Source: Deltaproteobacteria bacterium (GTDB taxonomy: Bacteria; Desulfobacterota; DSM-4660; Desulfatiglandales; HGW-15). From it: DNA of 8,399 nucleotides. Below are positions 1-6,246 of this stretch, one piece after another. Made by a program: the position numbers and the translations under genes. The DNA lies in the NCBI GenBank assembly GCA_016932235.1, contig JAFGDF010000228.1:1-8399 (forward strand). The letters are read 5' to 3'. Each line of letters starts with the position of its first letter. Positions within the stretch are counted from its first letter, which is position 1. The notes below the pieces were generated by a model, which saw only the letters and a program-made list of their open reading frames with translations, made no database searches and was not told where the DNA came from.

Positions 1-1118
1 AGTGCCGCGGATGCCATCCTGCCCCCAAATGAGTCTCCTGCGGAAGCCGCCATAATGACAGGCACAGCCGAGATCGTCAGCCCGAAAATAATCGCGGATA
101 GGTAGACTCCGAAAGCCTTTTCAGCGAAAACCAGGAGAAAGGCGGAAATTCCAATAGTCAAATAGGAGAGCACAAACCCGCTCTTCCTGCCCAGCATATC
201 AGAGATCGCGCCCCAGATGACACCGCTCCAGATGGTGAAAAAGCCGAGTGCCGAAAAGGCCAAACCGGCGCTCTTTGGTGAGAAGCCCAGTTCCTGTGTC
301 AGGTAAGCGACAAAAAATGTCAGATAGATGATATAGGCAAAACCGTAGTTAAAATATACGGCTCCAAGTTTCCAGGTCTCACGCTCCCTGACGATCTCAC
401 GCCAGGCGGAAATAAGGTGCACCTTGTCTGTCCCTTTTCCCACCGTAACTTCCTCAATCCCGGATTTCGGATTTACCTCGTCAGGTTTATGGGGCAGGGT
501 GGCCTCCGTATCATCTACCCCGTACATGGTAAGTCCTTTCTGTGATGGGTCGTCTCTTTGAAGGGCGTAAACCAGAAAGGCACAGGCAAAGACAACGATT
601 CCCATTGCGTACCATGCGAACCGCCATCCATTACTGCCGTATCCAGCGATGATGAAAGGAATGATGAGACCACTCAGGGAAAGGCCGATGCCTGTGCCGA
701 AGGTTGCAATACCCGTGGCAAGCCCTCTCTTCCTCGCAACAAACCAGGCAGCGGGAAGGGCCATAGTAGGGATGTAGCTGCCTCCGTTTCCAAGCCCTGT
801 AATAAAACGCATGACAAATGCAAAGCCGAATGATGGGGAAAGCCCCGTTAGAAAGAGGGTCACACCCATGATAAGGAGGGACACAAAGATGATTCGTCTC
901 GACCCGAACCGGGATGCCAGAAAACCTCCCAGGAGTGCAAGACCGAGGTATCCTATGAAGTTGCCCGTACCGATCAGGCCGATTTGCGCGTAGCTGAGTG
1001 AAAGCCCATCTTTCATTGAAGGGAGGATCACGGAATAGGACATCCGGCCGAACCCGTGGCAGAGAAGCACCACAAGTGCTCCGGTGAAGGCCACCACCCA
1101 GGCATAATGTATTTTCAT
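1..1118 (-). CDS. MFS transporter, 3'-truncated by window edge
   Basis: Inner-membrane secondary transporter of the major facilitator superfamily; substrate not readable. The reverse strand is open from ATG at 1118 to the left edge, giving 372 codons without a stop. Hydrophobic stretches are spaced like MFS helices: about residues 8-30, 45-67, 76-95, 98-122, 134-158 and 168-187, then a polar cytoplasmic loop at about 188-248, then helices from about 252 onward. The typical loop motifs are present: GFLASRFGSRR (residues 65-75, between helices 2 and 3) and GAISDMLGRK (303-312, its second-half counterpart). Helices 11-12 and the C-terminus are off-window. The start has a strong Shine-Dalgarno AAGGAG (complement of about 1125-1130) seven bases upstream. 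The gene diverges from the oxidase operon across a 514-base gap, so it could import or export that operon's substrate (inference). It looks intact as far as seen. Confidence 0.92.
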   Translation of the reverse strand, partial: MKIHYAWVVAFTGALVVLLCHGFGRMSYSVILPSMKDGLSLSYAQIGLIGTGNFIGYLGLALLGGFLASRFGSRRIIFVSLLIMGVTLFLTGLSPSFGFAFVMRFITGLGNGGSYIPTMALPAAWFVARKRGLATGIATFGTGIGLSLSGLIIPFIIAGYGSNGWRFAWYAMGIVVFACAFLVYALQRDDPSQKGLTMYGVDDTEATLPHKPDEVNPKSGIEEVTVGKGTDKVHLISAWREIVRERETWKLGAVYFNYGFAYIIYLTFFVAYLTQELGFSPKSAGLAFSALGFFTIWSGVIWGAISDMLGRKSGFVLSYLTIGISAFLLVFAEKAFGVYLSAIIFGLTISAVPVIMAASAGDSFGGRMASAA

Positions 1119-1245
1119 TCAGGACTCCTTAAAATGCCTTTCTCTTTTTCAATATTCTTTATCATCCCGGTAACCTTTTTCACAAATATTTTTATTTTCA
1201 CTTTAAAAAAAACTTTGTCCGGCAAATCGTAATAATATTTTTACA

Positions 1246-1273
1246 TTGACAATCAGTATATACTTCAATAACA
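1246..1273 (+). promoter_or_regulatory. Candidate sigma70 promoter with palindromic spacer
   Basis: A perfect -35 hexamer TTGACA (1246-1251) is followed after 16 bases by AATAAC (1268-1273), a 4/6 match to the -10 consensus. The spacer contains the perfect 10-bp palindrome AGTATATACT (1255-1264), a position where a repressor would block RNA polymerase. It points toward the oxidase operon, about 360 bases upstream of its first start. The -10 match is weak and the AT-rich setting makes chance matches likely, so this is a candidate only. Confidence 0.35.
1255..1264. repeat. Perfect 10-bp palindrome, possible operator
   Basis: AGTATATACT equals its own reverse complement. It lies in the divergent gap between the MFS gene and the oxidase operon and is loosely flanked by TTGA (1246-1249) and TCAA (1265-1268). 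Size and placement fit a dimeric repressor site, but no regulator gene is in the window and the local AT content raises the chance rate. Confidence 0.3.
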
Positions 1274-1295
1274 GAAACTTGTAAAATAGGCAGGG

Positions 1296-1483
1296 ATGCC
1301 GGGGTGTTATTTGATGCAGGAAATATCCAAAAAGATTGTCCTTGTATTTAGCTCGGAGGAATGCTTTAAGATGGTCATTGAGCATAAAGGAAAATTTTGC
1401 TGACGCCTGTTTCTGAAAAGTGGCCGCTGGAAAAGCTGCTTAAAGAACTTGAGGCAGAGGACAGGTCAATGAAGAACAGGTAA
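1296..1483 (+). pseudogene. Possible frameshifted small gene of unknown function
   Basis: Two short open frames join end to end. The first runs from ATG 1296 (or ATG 1314) to TGA 1401-1403 and encodes 35 or 29 residues, with a hydrophobic strand-like IVLVF followed by SSEECFKMVIEHKGK. The second frame is open from 1388 to TAA 1481-1483 and encodes a helix-like stretch containing VSEKWPLEKLLKELEAEDR. A single -1 shift near the AAAATTTT run at 1391-1398 would merge them into one protein of about 60 residues with a plausible alpha/beta pattern. I do not recognise the family. The alternatives are an ordinary leader region with chance frames, or two real micro-ORFs. Possible ribosome sites (GGCAGGG next to ATG 1296, CGGGG before ATG 1314) are poorly spaced. 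Confidence 0.3.
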
Positions 1484-1636
1484 AATGAATGGGTGCCGCT
1501 TTTCTCTTTTTATTTTAATCCGTTGGAACGGAACCCGGAAGTGAAAGCCTATACTGCTCCCGAATTCCAGATGATTGGTGCTTTGGGTGCAGCACCTTTT
1601 GCCCATGAGCTATCCATCAAGGAGGGAAATAGATGA
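1484..1636 (+). pseudogene. C-terminal remnant of a CoA-dehydratase activase (BcrA/BadF/HgdC-like)
   Basis: The frame between TAA 1481-1483 and TGA 1634-1636 encodes about 50 residues with no convincing start. Its middle reads VKAYTAPEFQMIGALGAA (1541-1594). The pattern of V, a P-E-x-Q element, then GALGAA followed by a short tail, is the characteristic C-terminal end of the ASKHA-fold ATPases that activate 2-hydroxyacyl-CoA dehydratases and class I benzoyl-CoA reductases. The ATP-binding N-terminal part and the Fe-S cysteines of a roughly 260-residue activase are absent, so this is a truncated remnant. Its TGA overlaps the ATG of the next gene (ATGA), the usual layout of translationally coupled genes, and the next gene's Shine-Dalgarno sits inside it. 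This suggests that an intact activase once preceded the oxidase gene. Recognition is by motif only, without a search. Confidence 0.55.
1619..1626 (+). promoter_or_regulatory. Strong ribosome binding site of first oxidase gene
   Basis: AAGGAGGG lies six bases before ATG 1633 and fixes that start. It is embedded in the 3' end of the activase-like remnant. Confidence 0.75.
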
Positions 1637-3096
1637 GTAAAAAACTGACAGATATTATCGAGAAGGGCGGAATATTTGAATCCCCCCAAATAATTGAGGA
1701 ATATTCAAAAGATAATAGTTTCAGTAGATCAATAAAACCGACTCATGTTTTGAAAGTAAATAGGACAGAAGAAATTCAAAAAATCGTTCAATGGGCAAAT
1801 GAGACAAGGACGCCTCTTATCCCTGTCAGCTCGGGTCCGCCGCATTTCAAGGGCGATACGGTTCCGAGTGTTCCGGAAGCTGTCGTTGTAGACCTCAGCA
1901 ATATGAATAATATACTGGGCATCAACCGGCAGCATCGAATGGTTTACATAGAACCGGGCGTCACCTATGGGGCGGTCCAACAGGCGCTGGCAAAAGAAGG
2001 TATGACTCTGTCAACCTGTCTTGCGCCCAGATCTTCCAAATCGGTCATGGCGAGTGTTCTGGAAATTGAGCCGAGATTAAATCCGAGACACCAGTGGTCC
2101 TATATGGATCCGCTCCGCTGTATGGGTGTTATCTGGGGGGATGGAAATAAAATGTTTACCGGCGAGGCCGGAATGGGCCCGCCTGATCTGCAAAAACAGT
2201 GGGAAGTGGAAAAAAGACAGGTCTCGCCAGGAGGACCCGGCCAGTTTGACTTTTTCAGACTACTGACTGCGGCACAGGGCACAATGGGAATTGTTACCTG
2301 GGCATCACTAAAATGCGAGCTGCTTCCTCAGGTACATAAACTGTATTTTGTCACATCAAAGGTCATCGATCCTTTGATCAATATGGTTTATCGTATACTA
2401 AAGCTAAGGTTTGCTGATGAACTTCTGCTGCTTAGTAATTCTTATCTTGCTTATTTGATAGGCGATACCAAAGATCGAATTGACGAGTTAAAGGCACAGT
2501 TGCCACCCTGGATAGTATTGATCGGCATCGCAGGACGAACAATGCTGCCCCAGGAACGTGTCGCAGCACAGGAAGAGGACATATCAGAGATTGCACAGCA
2601 ATTCGGACTGCACATTACTCCATCCTTGGACGGTATATCAGGTATGGAGGCCCTGAAAAAAATAATTACTCCATCTCCAGAACCATACTGGAAAATGCGC
2701 TATAAAGGAAGTTTCGAGGATGTCTTTTTCATAACAACCCTTGATAAGACTCGAATATTTATTGATATTATGGAGAAATTGTCCCGTGAATATGGTTACT
2801 CTGCGGCTGATATAGGGATCTATATACAACCTCAACATGCAGGAACATCATGCCACTGCGAATTTAATCTACCCTATGATGCCTCAAACAAGCAGGAAGC
2901 TTCACGCCTGCAGGATTTTTACAGCATAGCAAGCAGAGAGCTGTCTCACTCCGGGGCATTTTACTCGAGACCCTACGGAGTCTGGTCAAAGATACAGTTC
3001 AACAAGGATGCCCAGACCACGATCACGCTGAAGAAGCTGAAAGACATATTTGATCCTAATGGCATCATGAATCCCGGCAAATTGTGCAACTATTAA
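1633..3096 (+). CDS. FAD-binding oxidoreductase, GlcD/VAO (PCMH) family
   Basis: Predicted cytoplasmic flavoprotein dehydrogenase of 487 residues, the size of GlcD or D-lactate dehydrogenase catalytic subunits. The N-terminal PCMH-type FAD domain spans about residues 35-235: a TEEIQKIVQWA helix (45-55), a degenerate pyrophosphate loop PVSSGPPHFKGDTVP (64-78), VYIEPGVTYG (104-113), and AAQGTMGIVTWASLKCELLP (213-232), which matches the family's G-S-E-G-T-L-G-I block. The C-terminal FAD-oxidase domain (about 236-487) carries QHAGTSCHCEFNLP (401-414), equivalent to the GHxGDGNxH metal/substrate motif, and ends in the hallmark FDPNGIMNPGK (473-483). The long segment at about 165-205 resembles vanillyl-alcohol oxidase/4-cresol dehydrogenase members. 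It is first in a three-gene operon, with the Fe-S partner 20 bases downstream. The substrate is unknown; a hydroxy acid or an alkyl-phenol-like alcohol is possible. Family assignment is firm, function is not. Confidence 0.88.
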   Translation: MSKKLTDIIEKGGIFESPQIIEEYSKDNSFSRSIKPTHVLKVNRTEEIQKIVQWANETRTPLIPVSSGPPHFKGDTVPSVPEAVVVDLSNMNNILGINRQHRMVYIEPGVTYGAVQQALAKEGMTLSTCLAPRSSKSVMASVLEIEPRLNPRHQWSYMDPLRCMGVIWGDGNKMFTGEAGMGPPDLQKQWEVEKRQVSPGGPGQFDFFRLLTAAQGTMGIVTWASLKCELLPQVHKLYFVTSKVIDPLINMVYRILKLRFADELLLLSNSYLAYLIGDTKDRIDELKAQLPPWIVLIGIAGRTMLPQERVAAQEEDISEIAQQFGLHITPSLDGISGMEALKKIITPSPEPYWKMRYKGSFEDVFFITTLDKTRIFIDIMEKLSREYGYSAADIGIYIQPQHAGTSCHCEFNLPYDASNKQEASRLQDFYSIASRELSHSGAFYSRPYGVWSKIQFNKDAQTTITLKKLKDIFDPNGIMNPGKLCNY

Positions 3097-3103
3097 TTCA
3101 AGT

Positions 3104-3109
3104 GAGGGG
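3104..3109 (+). promoter_or_regulatory. Ribosome binding site deciding the Fe-S gene start
   Basis: GAGGGG sits seven bases before ATG 3117 but only one base before ATG 3111, and the upstream in-frame ATG 3084 has no such site and lies inside the previous gene. It therefore favours 3117. The resulting N-terminus MALED mirrors the MALAP start of the third gene. Confidence 0.6.
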
Positions 3110-3116
3110 AATGAAA

Positions 3117-4391
3117 ATGGCACTGGAAGATTTCAGACCTATGATGGAACGCTGCAGCAATTGCTCGGCATGTAAATGGACAATATTCGATAAAATAAAA
3201 AGTTTACGGTATGCAGAGAATTGCCCGAGCGTAACCTACAGTAATTTTAATACTTATTCGGCAAGGGGAAGATTTCAGCTGTCGCTTACCATGCTGGAAG
3301 GCAGATGCACATATACCGATACCATTATTGATGTTATTCATCAATGCACGACCTGCGGGCTTTGTGATGTTCAATGCAAATTGTGCCGGTACAATCTGGA
3401 ACCTCTGGAACATAACATTGAATTAAAATGCAGGGCAGTAGAAGACGGGAAAATATTGCCCCGGCAGAAAACAATGATGGAAGCCCTCAAGAAGGAAAAA
3501 ACGATGATGCCCGGGATGGTCAAAGGAGAGAGAAACAACTGGGCAAAAGGTTTGAAGTTAAGGGATCTCTCCAAGGAAAAAGGTGATATACTGTTCTTCC
3601 CCGGTTGCCGTTACAGCTATGATAAGGACCTCTGGAATATAGTTCAGACTTCAGCCAATATCCTTCTTCAGGCCGGGGTCAACATAGGTGTCATGGGAAA
3701 TGCGGACATGTGCTGTGCAGGACGTGCCATGAATATGGGTTTCCGCAATGAATTTACCGAACAGGCTAAAAAAAATATTAAAGCATTTGAAGCCGTGGGT
3801 GTTAAGACAATAGTTACACCATGCTCCGACTGCTATCATACCTTTAAACGTCTTTACACAAAACTGGGAGCAAAATTTGAGGTAGTCCATACGGTTGAGT
3901 TTATTGAGAAACTGATCAAAGAAGGGAAAATAAAATTAACAAAATATGTCCCTTTAACGGTCACTTATCATGATCCTTGCCATTTGGGCAGATTAGGTGA
4001 ACCGTACGTGCCCTGGGATGGAAAGGAGAAGAAAATCAGGAATCAAATAGCCATATGGGAACCAAGGCGTCCCAGATACAACGGTGCTTATGGGATTTAC
4101 GACGCCCCGAGGAATATATTGAAAAGTATACCGGGAATTAAATTAGTTGAAATGGAGAGGATTCGTGAATACTCATGGTGCTGCGGGGCCGGTGGCGGAT
4201 GCAGTGAGACATATCCCGAATTTTCAGCTTTTACGGCATCTGAGAGAATTACCGAAGCTAATTCCACAGGTGCAGAAGCCCTGGTTACAGCTTGTCCCTG
4301 GTGTGAACATAATTTCATAAATACACCGGACAATAATGGAAAACCGATTAAGGTGTATGATGTAATCGAATTGGTGAATCAAGCATTATAG
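3117..4391 (+). CDS. Fe-S/CCG-domain oxidoreductase subunit, HdrD/GlcF-like
   Basis: Electron-transfer subunit of 424 residues expected to accept electrons from the flanking flavoproteins. The N-terminal part has two [4Fe-4S] sites: C13-x2-C16-x2-C19 with a distant C36-P37, and C77-x2-C80-x2-C83-x3-C87. Two cysteine-rich CCG domains follow. The first is C164-x34-CC(199-200)-x35-C236-x2-C239, matching the HdrB-type CX31-39CCX35-36CXXC signature. The second is HDPC288-x66-WCC(355-356)-x36-C393PWC396, with an unusually long first gap. CCG domains bind non-cubane or [4Fe-4S] clusters in heterodisulfide reductase, GlcF and related complexes. There are no membrane helices, so the electron acceptor (quinone, disulfide or another carrier) must lie elsewhere. 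An in-frame ATG at 3084 would add 11 residues and overlap the previous gene; 3117 fits the ribosome site better. It lies between two FAD-oxidase genes with gaps of 20 and 14 bases. Confidence 0.9.
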   Translation: MALEDFRPMMERCSNCSACKWTIFDKIKSLRYAENCPSVTYSNFNTYSARGRFQLSLTMLEGRCTYTDTIIDVIHQCTTCGLCDVQCKLCRYNLEPLEHNIELKCRAVEDGKILPRQKTMMEALKKEKTMMPGMVKGERNNWAKGLKLRDLSKEKGDILFFPGCRYSYDKDLWNIVQTSANILLQAGVNIGVMGNADMCCAGRAMNMGFRNEFTEQAKKNIKAFEAVGVKTIVTPCSDCYHTFKRLYTKLGAKFEVVHTVEFIEKLIKEGKIKLTKYVPLTVTYHDPCHLGRLGEPYVPWDGKEKKIRNQIAIWEPRRPRYNGAYGIYDAPRNILKSIPGIKLVEMERIREYSWCCGAGGGCSETYPEFSAFTASERITEANSTGAEALVTACPWCEHNFINTPDNNGKPIKVYDVIELVNQAL

Positions 4392-4405
4392 GGAGGAAGT
4401 GAAAG

Positions 4406-6061
4406 ATGGCATTAGCACCTGAAGTATATAAAGCATTTGAAGATATTGTGGGTACACGGAATATATCACAGGATATAGGCATATTGGAAACATACCGGTG
4501 TATCCCTGCTCAGTCATCCGCCCATTACGGCCCTTTTTATAAGCATATTACTCCGAGGCCGCAGGCGGTTTTACTGCCGGGCAGTACCGAAGAAGTACGG
4601 AATATCGTCAGGCTTTGTAATAAGTATAAGATTAAGTTCAAGGCTGCCGGCACGTTCTGGGCAGCCATGGGATACATAGCCTCCGACAATGCCGTTCAAT
4701 TAGATATGAGGCGAATGAGAAAGATCGAGATCGACGAAAAGAATCAGACTGCTATCATCGAGCCCTATGTAATCGGTGCAACTCTTCAGGCGGAAGCCAT
4801 GAAGGTCGGGTTGAACTGCAATATCCCGGGTGTCGGCTGCAGCAGTTCTGTTGTCGCAAGTACCGCAGGATGGGCGGGTGGCGGTCCCAGCAGCGTCGCT
4901 TTTGGAAGTCATGCGGAAAATCTTCTTGGAGCCGAGTGGGTTCTCCCTGATGGAGGAATATTACGAACCGGTTCCATTGGAGCTGGAGACGGCTGGTTCT
5001 GTGGGGAAGGGCCCGGACCAAGCTTAAGAGCTTTGTTTAGAGGGGGACTTGGAACAACAGGTTCATTTGGAGTATGCACCAGAATAGCGGTAAGATTATA
5101 TCCCTGGCCGGGCCCGACACACTTACCATCTGAAGGAACGATACCTGCCTATAAAGCGGTACTGGCTGATAACTTCAAATGCTATACCCTCTGTTTCCCC
5201 TCATGGAAGGCATGGACTGATGCCGTAACTCTGGTATGGGAAAGCGATATAGCTTATCTCGGCCACCGACAGTTCAATATGTTCGGCCGGGAAGTCAAGG
5301 GCACCATGTTGAGAATCCTTACGGATCCGGATAAACAGCTCTGCGACATCCCGACCCTGCTCGATGACCCGGTACTGAAGAAACAGACGGAGGATATGAA
5401 AATCGAATTCCAACTGGTTATTGCAGGCATGACCAAGCGGGATATGGAATATAAAGAAAAGGTTGTTGATAAGATACTGGAGCAGACCGAAGGCTGGAAA
5501 TCAAAAATGATGCTTGAACCGGACCTTGCCGACTGGTCATTGTTATACCTGCTCCGTCTGGGGCACAAGAATCTGAATTACGTAATGTGCGGTGCGTATG
5601 AGGGAAATTTTGGTTTGACTCCGAATATGTATATAAGTACGACACTAATGGAAGAAGCAGCTGCATTAAAACTCAAATGGGAAAGGGAGACCACGGCGAT
5701 AGCGGCGACAGGTGGAGATTCGGAGATGGGAAGCATATCGACGATAGGAGGTGGCGGCACATCAATGTGGGAATTCTTTACCAATTTTGATGCATATGAG
5801 AAAGAATCGATTGAAGGGACTTGTGCCTTCTTTGATGATTCTCAAAAATGGATGCTTGAGAAAGGTCTAGGTCGTGATATGGGAAGAGGAAATATGGATT
5901 GTCGTACAATTGAAGGTTATGAAGTTTCGCAGGAATATCACGATTCAATTTATGGTAAAACACCTCAGCCTTTAATCTGGCAATATCAATGGAAGGTAAG
6001 GGAGGCCTTTAATCCAAATTATCTAAGTGATACATACTATAAAACATTAACACCAAAATAG
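4406..6061 (+). CDS. Second FAD-binding oxidoreductase, PCMH family
   Basis: Predicted cytoplasmic flavoprotein of 551 residues, longer than the first and clearly not a copy of it. The PCMH FAD domain spans about residues 48-235: PRPQAVLLPGSTEEVRNIV (50-68), a divergent pyrophosphate loop FKAAGTFWAAMGY (78-90), IIEPYVIGATLQAEA (117-131), the glycine-rich CSSSVVASTAGWAGGGPSS (145-163), ENLLGAEWVLPDGGILRTGS (171-190), and LFRGGLGTTGSFGVCTRIAV (210-229). The C-terminal half is poorly recognisable and ends in REAFNPNYLSDTYYKTL, a degenerate form of the family's FDPNGILNPGK ending. GlcDEF-type complexes pair a full-length GlcD with a short GlcE of about 350 residues; here the second flavoprotein is full length. 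Start: GGGAGGAAG at 4391-4399, overlapping the stop of the Fe-S gene, precedes ATG 4406. Likely partner of the two upstream products; substrate unknown. Confidence 0.87.
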   Translation: MALAPEVYKAFEDIVGTRNISQDIGILETYRCIPAQSSAHYGPFYKHITPRPQAVLLPGSTEEVRNIVRLCNKYKIKFKAAGTFWAAMGYIASDNAVQLDMRRMRKIEIDEKNQTAIIEPYVIGATLQAEAMKVGLNCNIPGVGCSSSVVASTAGWAGGGPSSVAFGSHAENLLGAEWVLPDGGILRTGSIGAGDGWFCGEGPGPSLRALFRGGLGTTGSFGVCTRIAVRLYPWPGPTHLPSEGTIPAYKAVLADNFKCYTLCFPSWKAWTDAVTLVWESDIAYLGHRQFNMFGREVKGTMLRILTDPDKQLCDIPTLLDDPVLKKQTEDMKIEFQLVIAGMTKRDMEYKEKVVDKILEQTEGWKSKMMLEPDLADWSLLYLLRLGHKNLNYVMCGAYEGNFGLTPNMYISTTLMEEAAALKLKWERETTAIAATGGDSEMGSISTIGGGGTSMWEFFTNFDAYEKESIEGTCAFFDDSQKWMLEKGLGRDMGRGNMDCRTIEGYEVSQEYHDSIYGKTPQPLIWQYQWKVREAFNPNYLSDTYYKTLTPK

Positions 6062-6082
6062 ACCCAGTCGAACAATATGTCA

Positions 6083-6098
6083 AGTTATTTAGTTATTT
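6083..6098. repeat. Tandem direct repeat of an 8-bp unit
   Basis: AGTTATTT occurs twice back to back (6083-6090 and 6091-6098) just after the oxidase operon. It is AT-rich and short, so it may be chance; no hairpin with a T-run is visible here, and I see no clear intrinsic terminator for the operon. Confidence 0.4.
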
Positions 6099-6145
6099 AC
6101 GGTCGTCCCCCTTTTTCATCATTAAAATAAATTAATACTTGCCAA

Positions 6146-6174
6146 TTGAAGCAACTACATTGTAAAAATATATT
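6146..6174 (+). promoter_or_regulatory. Predicted sigma70 promoter of the tol operon
   Basis: TTGAAG (6146-6151, 4/6 to consensus) is followed by an ideal 17-base spacer and TATATT (6169-6174, 5/6). Transcription would start at about 6181-6182, giving a leader of about 65 bases before tolQ. Position, spacing and hexamers all fit; it remains a prediction. Confidence 0.5.
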
Positions 6175-6179
6175 GTTAA

Positions 6180-6214
6180 TATCCATCCGGAAACAACCAG
6201 TTTCTGGATGGATA
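6180..6214 (+). other. Stem-loop at predicted 5' end of tol mRNA
   Basis: Left arm ATCCATCCGGAAA (6181-6193) pairs with right arm TTTCTGGATGGAT (6201-6213), with one G-T wobble and a 7-base loop (CAACCAG); T6180-A6214 extends it to 14 pairs. No T-run follows on the plus strand, so it does not look like a standard terminator for the oxidase operon. Because the predicted tol transcription start falls at its left arm, it would form a 5'-terminal hairpin, of the kind known to slow RNase E-dependent decay. An operator dyad is the other reading. Confidence 0.55.
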
Positions 6215-6246
6215 CTAATTAAAATCAATAAAACAAGGATAAGCGG

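Noticed and set aside
558..993. Plus-strand open frames of 91 and 60 codons inside the MFS region
   Set aside because: They lie opposite the clear transporter reading frame, have low-complexity polar composition, and match no family; they are shadows of the minus-strand gene.
1203..1385. 60-codon minus-strand open frame in the gap upstream of the oxidase operon
   Set aside because: Hydrophobic/basic composition is what AT-rich DNA gives by chance; no ribosome site or recognisable domain was seen.
1421..1440. Sigma54-like TGGCC...GC pattern
   Set aside because: The spacing between the GG and GC elements is one base too long and the TTGC half is not matched.
1523..1555. TTGGAA ... TATACT as a closer promoter for the oxidase operon
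   Set aside because: The spacer is 21 bases, too long for a sigma70 promoter, and there is no extended -10 TG.
3084..3116. ATG 3084 as start of the Fe-S protein
   Set aside because: It overlaps the previous gene, lacks a ribosome site, and adds a non-conserved-looking MQLLIQVRG leader; ATG 3117 behind GAGGGG is better.
5254..5568. 104-codon minus-strand open frame inside the second flavoprotein gene
   Set aside because: Antisense shadow of a conserved gene; Ser-rich, no domain, no ribosome site worth noting.
6180..6214. The stem-loop as an intrinsic terminator of the oxidase operon
   Set aside because: The following plus-strand bases are A-rich without a T-run, and it lies about 120 bases past the stop; a 5'-leader hairpin or operator fits better.
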